The translations under genes were made by a program, and so were the position numbers. Shown piece by piece: positions 44,496 through 53,248 of a stretch of DNA of 64,000 nt; the first letter of the stretch is position 1, and every line of letters starts with the position of its first letter. The notes beneath the pieces were generated by a model, which searched no databases, was not told the origin of the DNA, and saw only the letters and a program-made list of their open reading frames with translations. Source of the DNA: Limnephilus marmoratus (lineage: Eukaryota; Arthropoda; Insecta; Trichoptera; Limnephilidae); contig OU862906.1 in the NCBI GenBank assembly GCA_917880885.1, positions 60,616,665 to 60,680,664 on the forward strand, in the 5' to 3' direction.

Positions 44496-45165
44496 TTACA
44501 AGTGTGCAGTTCACACGCGGTAGATGTGAAACCTTTAGAAAACGTAAGTTTTCTAAAGGTTTCATTTCAGTAACTCCACACAGAAGGCCCTGAGGAAAAT
44601 ATTTTCTCAGGGCCTATGTCATCTTTGGCGGTGCTGTGTGGAGGTTATTTTAAAGGAAAGGAAAGTGAAAAAGTTCTGGGAAGGATAAGGTATGGGGGGT
44701 GGGTAGGAATCTGGGGATCAGTGGATCCAGGAGTGATGGACGTATGAATGCATCCCTCCCACTGCGGTGCAAGACGATGTTCCATAAGAGTTCTGCATTA
44801 GAGGTCACACAGTCTCCCTCAACCATTCTCTCCTGATCCGACCTACCACGCAGCTGGTGGGCAAACACTTCCATCACCAACCGGATACCCCTGCTAAGTC
44901 ACCAAACGTAGCGAACCACTTGGGGTGACCTATTGCAGAGGTGTTGGTTATCATAAATGGTTCACGGGGCGGCGGCAACCATACCCGCCTCCCAAATTGA
45001 AAGTAGATAAGAGTGGGGAGGCAACGAAGCATCGCACAAAGAGGAGATCGATTATTGTATCTCATTCTCTCGCAGGCTAAATCCTGTAGATGTATGTGAT
45101 ATCTTTTTCGTTTCCATCGAGTTTCAAATCACAACGGTGCTAAAGAAGTTTTCACTTCAAAACTG
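44496..45165 (-). mobile_element. MITE-A copy 4, split by SINE-L
   Basis: GTGTGCAGTTCACACGCGGT ... CCTTTAGAAAAC on the left and AAAGTAGATAAGAGTGGGGA ... AAATCCTGTAGATGTATGTG ... AAGAAGTTTTCACTTC on the right reconstitute the family order in reverse. Confidence 0.8.
44568..44998 (-). mobile_element. SINE-L copy 3 inside MITE-A
   Basis: Reading in reverse: AATTTGGGAGGCGGGTATGG, CACCCCAAGTGGTTCGCTAC, GTAGGTCGGATCAGGAGAG, then the shared tail. Both nested stems of the tail are intact: CTCCACACAG/CTGTGTGGAG (44,574-44,583 and 44,634-44,643) and GGCCCTGAG/CTCAGGGCC (44,586-44,594 and 44,606-44,614). Confidence 0.85.
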
Positions 45166-45337
45166 TTCCTAAAGTAGTAGAGTGTAAAATAATCAGTAGC
45201 TGCATGTAAATGCTTATGGTAATGTTTTGTGAACACCTCAAGAACCTACTCTGAGGTGTTCGCATGTTTTAGATAAAGTGTATTGTATATTAGGTTAATA
45301 ACAATTAAAGTACACCATAATCTTTACATAGTATAAA

Positions 45338-46455
45338 GCAAAGCCCCGCTGTCTGTGTGTCTGTACGCTTAGATTTTTTAAACTACGCAACGGATTTTCA
45401 TACGCTTTTCTTCAATAGATGACGACGGTTATAGTATATAAATTGTCAAGGTTTTGTGTAAATTGATTGAATTAATATATAGTATATAAAGGTAGCGGGC
45501 TTGCCAGCGGGCGGTGTGGATTTGATATATATGCAAATTAATAGATAACAATAGACAAACTCCAATAGCTCGGTGGTCTTTAAAGCAAAGAATGGACGGT
45601 GAACTCGAGAGTGTTTTCTCTTGGGGTAAGAATAACCTTATCGAATTTAATGTTTCAAAAACCCAATCATGTTCGATAACGTCTAAAAGGGATCGAAATG
45701 AAAATCTAGTCTCCTTCAACGGAAGCAATCTTCCGAACAGGACCTTCATCGATATGCTTGGTGTAACTCTAAGTGACCACACAACTGCTAACCCTGTACA
45801 AATCACAAGTGCGCCCCACGGTTGAAATTGGCAGCCACCTCTGGTCTGGAGCTCCAAAATACCTGAAAAATTCACTCGACTCTGTGCAGAAACGGGCGAT
45901 CCGTTTGATAGATTCTCCCATCTTAACAGACGGATTGCAATCTTTAGAGCATAGGCGTCAGGTGGGAATGCTGTCCTTGTTCTACCGGTATTACAATGGA
46001 AGATGCTCCGAGGAACTAGCTTCATTGATCCCATCGGCACCGGTGCATAGTCGGAAAACACGCCAAACACTCGCCCAACATTTGTACACGGTTGACATTT
46101 ATTAGTCACATGAGAACGGGTCGTTTCGTTCTTGAGTTCAACGGCTCGGCTGTGGAACGATTTGCCAGCCTCTGTGTTTCCTCTCTCCTACAACATGGGT
46201 CTCTTCAAGACCCATGTTCACTCCTTTCTTTCCTCAAAAAGACCCTCCGTACAACATCTTCAAAGATGACATAGGCCTTGAGGGAAATTATTTTCCTCAA
46301 GGCCTCCTGTGTGGAGTTAATGTAAAAAAAAAAGATAGCGTAGGTTATAAAGGTTGGTTAATGGCGCGTAGTAGATGGCGTTGTAACAAAACACAACACC
46401 GTCAGTAGATGGCGTTGTGTTTCGTTAGCCACTGCAACGTGTGACCGGGTCTGCT
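45338..46455. mobile_element. Helitron-like element, host of LINE-A copy 3
   Basis: TATAAAGCAAAGCCCCGCTG, GTCTGTACGCTTAGATTTTT and ACTACGCAACGGATTTTCAT are a widespread insect Helitron 5' sequence. The right end GTGTGACCGGGTCTGCTGGT resembles its 3' terminus. Repeated AGTAGATGGCGTTGT (46,366 and 46,402) lies near the end. Confidence 0.5.
45548..46320 (+). pseudogene. LINE-A copy 3 with internal deletion
   Basis: Plus strand: SVFSWGKNNLIEFNVSKTQS, RDRNENLVSFNGSNLPNR, FIDMLGVTLSDH, then a deletion of roughly 95 bp, then TTQLLTLYKSQVRPTVEIGS, HLWSGAPKYLKNSLDSVQKR, SLFYRYYNGRCSEELASLIP and a stop. A frameshift precedes the C-terminal WNDL region. The tail hairpin here is GGCCTTGAGG/CCTCAAGGCC, a paired change relative to the other copies. 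Confidence 0.88.
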
Positions 46456-46510
46456 GGTAGTATACAAACCATAGTTACAATGTAGTGAAAAGAAAAGGAT
46501 ACTACATAAA

Positions 46511-46756
46511 TTGAACTTAAGAGGAGTGCTCAAGCAAAAACTGTGCATATCCTTAGCGTGCCTTACATCACCACGAATGTGGCATAAAAATCGCTTGGCA
46601 GACGGAGTCCTGAGACGGGCGATTTATGAATGTAACACATTATGTGGTACGACGGACAAATTTACAAAAACATCAATTTTCAAAAAACTAGTATGTTACT
46701 ACGAAAATGGTGTCAGCCGGCGCATGGCGAGGAAAATGCCGGTTGAGTGGAGGTGA
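46511..46756 (+). other. 81-codon open frame of unknown nature
   Basis: The frame has plausible amino-acid composition (RMWHKNRLADGVLRRAIYEC, TTDKFTKTSIFKKLVCYYEN) and no low complexity. It matches no family I recognise. It may be a transposon relic; no splice sites or element ends were placed. Confidence 0.25.
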
Positions 46757-47150
46757 AATTGAAAGGCCGCCTACGCAAAGAGCAGCAAGCAGCTCGCGAG
46801 CCGCGGTCTATCGACCCCTGGTAAAGGTCAAGATTCGTAGAAAATTTACATATATTTTCTACGAACCTTGGGCATAGGCGCTGTAAGCAATAATGATCTT
46901 GAATAATATTACGTAAAGCTGTTCAGATAATTTTTATTGTGACCGCATTGTTGTGAAGTTCAAGTGAGACAGATAAAACAGGTCGAATTCTCGCTCGCAC
47001 GTTACGAGTTACGACAAAGTTATAAAAAATAATGAAGAAAACAACCTTGGAAATCCTCTAGCTGTCAAATTTGAAAATTACGCATGATCAAAATTACATC
47101 ACAATAATAATTTTTTAAGACAATCCAACGTTATAAAAACTTCTTTTTTA
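46757..47150. other. no gene recognised
   Basis: Contains AAAATTTACATATATTTTCT, palindromic with the flanking CGTAGAAAATTT/ATTTTCTACG. Otherwise featureless. Confidence 0.4.
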
Positions 47151-47430
47151 TTTTCGTTATTTGTTTTTGGGGTGTTATGCCGTATTGCGCTACCTCCTTC
47201 TTTAGCCAACGTTTCGGACATCGTTGCAGTGTCCATCATCAGGGCAGATCCGGCAGATCCGGTAGATGTGTATATCTACCGGATCTGCCCTGATGATGGA
47301 CACTGCAACGAAGTTCGAAACGTTGGCTAAAGAAGGAGGTAGCGCAACACAGCATAATACCCGGCAGATCCGGTAGATGTACACATTTACCGGATCCGCC
47401 CTGATGATGGACACTGCAACGAAGTCCGAA
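47151..47430. mobile_element. foldback element with tandem hammerhead-like cores
   Basis: The left arm (TTTTCGTTATTTGTTTTTGG ... CTACCTCCTTCTTTAGCC) is inverted in the right arm. CTGATGATGGACACTGC... followed by GAAA occurs once on the minus strand (about 47,216-47,242) and twice on the plus strand (47,290 and 47,401). The first plus core is bracketed by CTACCGGATCTGCC (47,276-47,289) and GGCAGATCCGGTAG (47,363-47,376), exact complements. No ORF. Confidence 0.75.
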
Positions 47431-47440
47431 AAAAAAACTT

Positions 47441-48105
47441 ATTTTCACTCCTGAGGAAAAAAATAATCCTAAAAAGAGCCTCTGTCCTCTTTGGGGATGC
47501 TGTGTGGAGGATATTTTTAGGGAAAAGAAGGAGAGGAAGTTCTAGAAAGGAAAAACGTTTGCGTGGGTAGGGATTTGAGGGTTAGATTGCGGTGCAGAGC
47601 GATGTGTCGAGATAGTCCGAATAGAGAGATCTAGGTTAGGTCTCCATCAACCAGTCTCTCCCGATCCGGCCCGCCACGCCAGTAGGTGGGCAAACGCATC
47701 CGCCGCCAAGACCTAGACAAACCTCACCACATGAACCGGGCACCCCTGCTAAGTCATCAAACGAAGCGAACCACTCGGGGTGATCTATGGTAGGGGTGTT
47801 GGTCATCAATATGGCTGAAGAAAAATAACCTAAAATTGAATGCAAACAAAACTAAATTTATGAACATTGAAAAACGAATTACGCAAACAAAAAAACACAT
47901 ATTGATAGACGATGAAGTTTTGATAAAAGTATTTGAAATTAAATATTTGAGAGTAATAATTGACTCCAAATTGACTTTCGCACCTCTCCTCAAAAATACC
48001 CTTCACACAGCATAAAAGGGCCTCCTGTGTGGAGTTAATGCAAAAAAAAAAAAATAATCCAATAAATGGTTCCCTGGGCGGCGGTACCCATTCCTGCCCA
48101 ATCTA
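47441..48105 (-). mobile_element. SINE-L copy 4, interrupted by a LINE fragment
   Basis: The tail (CTCCTGAGGAAAAAAATAAT, GATGCTGTGTGGAGGATATT) and body (CAACCAGTCTCTCCCGATCC, GGTGGGCAAACGCATCCGCC, GCGAACCACTCGGGGTGATC) are on the left. The 5' part (AATAAATGGTTCCCTGGGCG, GCGGTACCCATTCCTGCC) resumes at 48,050. Confidence 0.8.
47815..48049 (+). pseudogene. LINE fragment with SINE-L/LINE-A type 3' tail, nested in SINE-L
   Basis: The plus strand reads WLKKNNLKLNANKTKFMNIE, then KKHILIDDEVLIKVFEIKYL and RVIIDSKLTF, the region after the polymerase motif in many LINEs. It runs into CTCCTCAAAAATACCCTTCA and the outer-stem tail (CTTCACACAG ... CTGTGTGGAG), then poly(A). The inner hairpin is missing. 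A partial duplication (ATCAATA/ATCCAATA) flanks it. Confidence 0.75.
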
Positions 48106-48286
48106 GCTAACGGTTATCGATTTCTTGGGCTTCACATAAAGGTATAATATTCAGTTAGGATCACTGCACTTTCCTCATTATCATCATCTTCTTGCCCTTG
48201 TCCTATTCGGGTCGGGGACCCACTGCATCGACAAGGCGCCTCCATTCGTCCCTGTCTTGCACTGATTGTGAGGCCTCCGTCCAAGG
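48106..48286. other. repeat fragment hosting a TIR element
   Basis: TTATCATCATCTTCTTGCCC and CCTATTCGGGTCGGGGACC resemble common LINE 3' UTR-type sequence. It continues at 49,016 after the inserted element. Confidence 0.35.
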
Positions 48287-49015
48287 GGAGGCGTCTACTA
48301 ATAGCTACAGGAATTCTAAAAACTGAACAAATCGAACTAATATCTATGAGAACCAAAGTGAGGACGAATATCTACAGCTCAAACTGCTGACTAATATCTA
48401 CAAGAACCAAAGTGTGGACGAATAATATCTACAGCACTGGCAGAGTTTGGGTTTGCAATTATGTATAGCATATTGGAATAATGTAATATTGCGTATGCAG
48501 TTTAAAAAACTTAATTTATGTATGTATGATTTGGGTTTTTGTTTTAACAGCTTTCTTTATTTCGAGTGCTTCTAAATTATTTAGTCTGTTACCATGACCA
48601 TTTCTATGTCAGTTAGGTGAGGTTAGGTTGTGGTGCCGTGTATTTCGAAATAAATAAATATCTTTGTATTATGACCTCCATGTTTGTTCAAAAAATTATT
48701 GTCCTCGTAAACAGCAAAATACGTAATATTATGCAAAAACTTCATGTACGTACTTTAAACGTTTAAGCCTTTACGTAATTAGTAATTGAAGTAATTTATG
48801 CTTTTCTGTACAACCTCTGCTCAGCTGCCCTCTGTAGATATTAGTCCAACCTACGCTCCATAGATATTAGTCACCACTGGGACCGTCATAGATATTCGTC
48901 CGACCTTAGCTCTGTAGATATTAGTCCTCACTCTGAAGTTCATAGATATTAGTACAAAATATGAGCTGTAGAAATTCATCCGACATACAGGCTGTAGATA
49001 TTTGTATCTGGAGTC
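48287..49015. mobile_element. TIR element with TAGATATTAGT motifs, long copy
   Basis: It is the inverted orientation of the 3,645-4,071 element: starts GGAGGCGTCTACTAATAGC, ends TTTGTATCTGGAGTC. GTCCAAGG is duplicated at 48,279-48,286 and 49,016-49,023. Both ends are arrays of CTGTAGATATTAGTC-type motifs. The 300-bp middle (48,530-48,830) is absent from the short copy. No ORF. Confidence 0.8.
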
Positions 49016-49049
49016 GTCCAAGGCAGTCCCAACCTCTCCTCACACAGTT

Positions 49050-50210
49050 TCTGGAGTTTTTTTTTAAATTGTACAACAGATTTTTATCCAATTACTGTAC
49101 AATTTTCTCATTTTGACAGTCTTACCACCTAGGAAGATGATTATTATACATATCTTAAGGCTATCTAAAGAAGAGTTATATATATCTAGTGTTTCCGATA
49201 TTTCGTTCAACAGCACCATTCCTCTTGTCATGCGATGCTATGCTAGAACATCTGTTCTGCCGTATGGTATTTTGAACAAGTCGTGTCGACGACTACGGCT
49301 GAAATTTTCAGGCACGTATAAGCCATAACATTCTAAGAGGAATGGGCTGTCAATACGATTATGGATTATGTTAAAACTAAGAATTGCAAGATTTGCATAA
49401 CGTCTAGTTTCCAAACTAAATCTATTTAATTCCATATGGTGCATGAATCTCGGGTACGTTCCATTCATCCGCATATAGACATACCTAAGGAACTTTTTCT
49501 GAATTTGTTCTAGCATATTAATATATTTCGCTTGGTGCGGAGTCCACACACCACTGGCATACTCCAGCTTACTTCTTATGGCTCCATCAAACATGGCTAT
49601 CATTGCATCTGGGTCATCAAATTGCTTACATATTCTGATGATAAAACCCAGGAGTTTGTAGCATGCTGGAGTGAGCCGTGATATATGATCCGAGAATGTC
49701 AGTTTGGGATCAAAGACGATACCGAGATCTTTAAAGCTATTGACTCGGCATAATGTTGTATTAAAAAACTATGGGCTTCTGGGAGCGGGTATATGTCATA
49801 GTTACACATTTTTTTATATTGAATTCTAATTTGTTTTTTAATGACCATTCTGCAATAGCATCAAGGTCAGATTGAATTTTTAAGCTGTCATAGTAACAGA
49901 TTATTTCCATCAAAAGTTTGAGGTCATCTGCAAATAGAAGACATTTGCAATATTTTACACAAACCTGGATGTCATCTATAAGTATAAGGAACAGTATAGG
50001 ACCAAGGTTTGAACCTTGGGGAATACCTGATAACGCCGGGAATTGTTTAGATTCATGTCCATTTATTATTACATATTGACTTCTGGCTTTTAAATAGGAC
50101 GCGAAGAATATAAGTGTTTGTTGATCGAAACCAGTTGATTGCACTTCCCTGATTATATTAATTATACCAGTTTTTTTAATGTTCTTACACAATTTACCAT
50201 AGCTTCCGGA
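49050..50210 (-). pseudogene. LINE reverse transcriptase (CR1/Jockey group), frameshifted
   Basis: The first frame (50,192-49,761) has ARSQYVIINGHESKQFPALS, GIPQGSNLGPILFLILIDDI and the polymerase motif LLFADDLKLL, then IQSDLDAIAEWSLKNKLEFN. After a frameshift the second frame (49,603-49,238) has MIAMFDGAIRSKLEYASGVW, YINMLEQIQKKFLRYVYMRM, LETRRYANLAILSFNIIHNR, and a stop before the very C-terminus. The 5' endonuclease part is absent and T-rich sequence at 49,060 suits a 3' end. The FADD catalytic box is intact. Confidence 0.85.
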
Positions 50211-50718
50211 TAAGTAATTTTAATGCATTAAGGTAGGTTAAGGTGATCCGGCCTTGATGGATAAATTCAACAGTATCGGACAAAATATTGATTAGTTTGG
50301 CCTTGCATTGCGTAGTAAGCAACTAGGTGCCGGCCCAGACCGTTAGTGCGTGATAGATGCGTGAGGCTATAAAACTAAGCACGTTGCGTAGATAATATGA
50401 GTCAAGGTCGAACACTGGAGCAGGTTTTTTTTTTAGATAATTTGACTAGGTTAACGGGTTGAGTGAGGAGTAAAGAAATGGCTTGACCAGTAGCATTTGT
50501 TGCAGCCGGAAATTTTTCGAATATCACACCGTAAGAGGCAATAGTCCTACTAAATGCTGACTGGCTGATGGGGTATTTTTATCCTAAGTAGGGTTTTTTT
50601 TTAATTACAGGAAGTACTTTAATTGAAGAGATAAGCAGAAGATTGTGTTTTGGGAGTGTTTGTGTGCCCGCAGTAAACTGTTTTTTTTTTATCTTAGGTA
50701 CTTCTACAGAAACTGAAT
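50211..50718. other. no gene recognised
   Basis: May contain more upstream LINE sequence, but no motif was identifiable. Confidence 0.4.
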
Positions 50719-50850
50719 TTGAACAAGTTTATTTTTATCTTACTTGCGCTGAAATTGATCAAGCTCATTTGTATGTTACTTGCGCTGAAATTGATCAGGT
50801 TCATTTTGATCTTACTTGCACTGAAATTAATCAGGTTAATTTTTAAACGA
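50719..50850 (+). repeat. 36-bp minisatellite, 3 units
   Basis: The unit CTTACTTGCGCTGAAATTGA plus TCAAGCTCATTT repeats with small changes. In one frame it encodes a 12-residue repeat (LTCAEIDQAHFY type). The same unit forms a longer array at 51,855-52,210. Confidence 0.85.
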
Positions 50851-50909
50851 CTTCGAAAAGGAGGAGGTTCTCAATTAGACTGTATTTTTTTTTTATGTTT
50901 GACAAGAAG

Positions 50910-51110
50910 GCCTCTTGCATTCCATAATGGAGGGTATGACCGAGGGGACAAACTCTAGGGGACGCCCACGCCGAGAGTACCTGGAGGACCTGCTGGTGGA
51001 CGTGCGCTGCTTATCATATGCAGACCTCAAAAGAGCCGCACAAGACAGGGAAGAATGGAAGAGGAAACTAAAGGAAATTGCTGCAAACCAATCCCAGGAT
51101 TGAAACCAGA
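50910..51110 (+). pseudogene. LINE ORF2 C-terminal fragment
   Basis: EGMTEGTNSRGRPRREYLED, LKRAAQDREEWKRKLKEIAA and NQSQD, stop, match the GxRxRGRPxxxxxDxxxxD...AxDRxxWR tail of non-LTR retrotransposons. Only about 60 codons remain. Confidence 0.7.
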
Positions 51111-51496
51111 GAGAGAGACCTCAGAACTTTCGACTGGGTGAACCGATATTGATGATATTTTTTTTTATTTGAAAGCTGGTGCTTCCCGTGTGGTCCCATT
51201 TTAATTTAGTTCAGTTCTGACAATGGCATCCATGAGAAAATCATATAAGTCTTAAATTTGCATCAAGTATGTGCGCGACAAATAGACGAATAACTCAATA
51301 TCACGTCAACCGATTTCGATGATTCTTTTTTTATTGGAAAGGATGTACTTCAAGGGTAGTTTGATGAGAGTTTGGTTAGGTTCTGATTATGGGATCCATG
51401 ACAAAGTAACGGAACTCTCCAATTCTGAAGAACAAATTCGAAGGCCGAATCTTAATCGAATTAGTTAGTGTACTTCAGATTCACTAAAAATCAAAA
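51111..51496 (+). repeat. interspersed repeat shared with the window's right end
   Basis: GATGAGAGTTTGGTTAGGTT, CTGATTATGGGATCCATGAC, AAAGTAACGGAACTCTCCAA and TTAGTTAGTGTACTTCAGAT recur inverted at 63.8-64.0 kb. Non-coding. Confidence 0.7.
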
Positions 51497-51854
51497 AATA
51501 AACAAAAATTTTAACAAAACAAAAAAACGACTTCAAAAAATGCACTAAAAAGTAAAAAAATGATTTCGTATTCTTCTACAACTTTATAATCAACTTACCT
51601 TTTCTACTCATCAATATGTAGGTACGATTGTTATTTTTGGAGTCGGTGTCAACCAAGGTACCCGCGGCCCGGCGTGTTCACTTGACAGCTCCTCTCCCAC
51701 CGACACCGACTCCAAAAATAACAATCCTACGTACATATTGATGAGTAGAAAAGGTAAATTGATTATAAAGTTGTAGAAGAATACGAAATTATTTTTTACT
51801 TTTTAGTGCATTTTTTGAAGTCGTTTTTATGTTTTGTTAAAATTTTTGTTTATT
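51497..51854. repeat. large foldback, two arms of about 154 bp
   Basis: The left arm (51,497-51,650) and right arm (51,702-51,854) are about 95% complementary; they include GAAGTCGTTTTT, GTATTCTTCTACAACTTTAT, CTTTTCTACTCATCAATATG and GGAGTCGGTGTC. The spacer is 51 bp and GC-rich. One-armed copies occur at 63.66 kb. Confidence 0.88.
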
Positions 51855-52210
51855 ATCTTACTTGCTCTGAAATTGATTGAGCTCATTTTTATCATACTTG
51901 CGCTGAAATTGATCAAGCTCATTTTTATCTTACTTGTGCTGAAATTGATCAAGTTAATTTTTATCTTACTTGCGCTGAAATTGAACAAGCTCATTTTTAC
52001 CTTACTTGTGCTGAAATTGGTCAAGTTCATTTTTTATCTTACTCTGGTGAAAATGAAATTGATCAAGATAATTTTTATCTTACTTGTGCTGAAGGCTCAT
52101 TTTTTCAAACTTACCTGCGCTGATAGTGATAAAGCTCATTCGTTTTCTTACGTACTGAAATTGATCAAGCTCAAACTAGTTTTTTACTTACGTCTGCTGA
52201 AATCGAACAA
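51855..52210 (+). repeat. 36-bp minisatellite, about 8 units
   Basis: Units of CTTACTTG(C/T)GCTGAAATTGA with CAAG(C/T)T(C/A)ATTTTTAT run from 51,855 to about 52,090, then degrade. Read in frame they give 12-residue repeats with Cys-Ala-Glu-Ile; another frame gives a Leu/Ile-rich peptide. No start codon or protein context supports real translation. Confidence 0.85.
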
Positions 52211-52744
52211 AACATTTTAAAACATTGAAGTTATTTCTGGAGCAGATAATAAATTTAATTGGTCATTTGCCGCCAATCATTTTCCGTGCATAATAACACT
52301 TAACGTGAAGATTGTGACGTTCTCTTACCGGTATTAAAAATTAATTTTATCGTTCTATTGACATTTGAGAGAAATTTTTAAACATGTTTAAAGTGGGTGG
52401 GGTTTTCAATTAAATCCATCAATCAGAAAATGAAAGCATTAACGACATGTAATAAATAATTATTGCATGTCCATTTTACTGCAGTACATAAGTATGCATG
52501 CAATAAATATAAGTGCAAGCTAACCTATCACAAAGAAGCAGTTAAAAAAATAATACACCTATTAATACCATTTGATAAATGGCCATTGTATAAGATTTAT
52601 TTTATTGCAAATATTTAAAAATATTAATCGTGCTAAATATTAATAACGAATAAATTATTTTATCTACAACTTGTTTTCTAAATGCCGGTGAACCCGATCA
52701 TATTATTTGTTATGAACACTAAAATCTTCTACTTTCTATCTTCT
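52211..52744. other. no gene recognised
   Basis: AT-rich; no supported feature. Confidence 0.4.
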
Positions 52745-53110
52745 TCTATATAAAAAAGAATCGCCTAAATATATGTAGGTACGCGCATAACTTCCGAACG
52801 ACTTTACCTATTTCATTAGCCTGCGATCTGGCATTATGAAATTTGTAAAAAAATGCAATAGTTGGCACGCGAGCTGTTTGAAAACTGAATGTAGCGGGAC
52901 TGAATAAATGGAATGAGGGAGGGGGAAGGGGAACTCGAGAGCGGAGAGGGGGGAAGTGGGCGCGGGGAGTGGGGAGAGGGAAGGCGGAGTGGGAACGCGA
53001 GAGGGGAAGGGGACGCGGGAGAGGAAGGGGAGGCGAAAGGGGAACGGGACGTATGGAAAAGGACACGCAGGGAGAAACAATTTCTTTATTAAGTGACTTA
53101 GCAATGCATA
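52745..53110 (+). mobile_element. non-autonomous Helitron, 3' end decayed
   Basis: It starts TCTATATAAAAAAGAATCGC, then ACGCGCATAACTTCCGAACG and TGGCACGCGAGCTGTTTGAA as in the 56.1-kb copy, then a purine-rich core (52,915-53,060) and GGAGAAACAATTTCTTTATT. The final hairpin is degraded and CTAGT is replaced by CTAATA. Confidence 0.72.
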
Positions 53111-53248
53111 CTAATAATAATATAAATGGAGCGACTAATCGACGTGATTTTTTTAAACAGAGATAATTGGAGGACTGGGAAATGACATATATATCAAAAT
53201 GATTACTGGTTTTTGCATAATGTGTCCAATTCATGCAAGCTTGATATA

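Larger units (their letters stand above)
45170..46510 (+). repeat. second copy of the 16.6-kb repeat, interrupted
   Basis: TTTTGTGAACACCTCAAG, TGAGGTGTTCGCATGTTTTA and CAATTAAAGTACACCATAAT before 45,337, and ACAATGTAGTGAAAAGAAAA after 46,470, match 16.62-18.44 kb. The Helitron-like block with LINE-A lies between. Confidence 0.6.

Noticed and set aside
51834..52220. 128-codon Leu/Ile-rich frame resembling membrane segments
   Set aside because: It is an out-of-frame reading of the 36-bp minisatellite.
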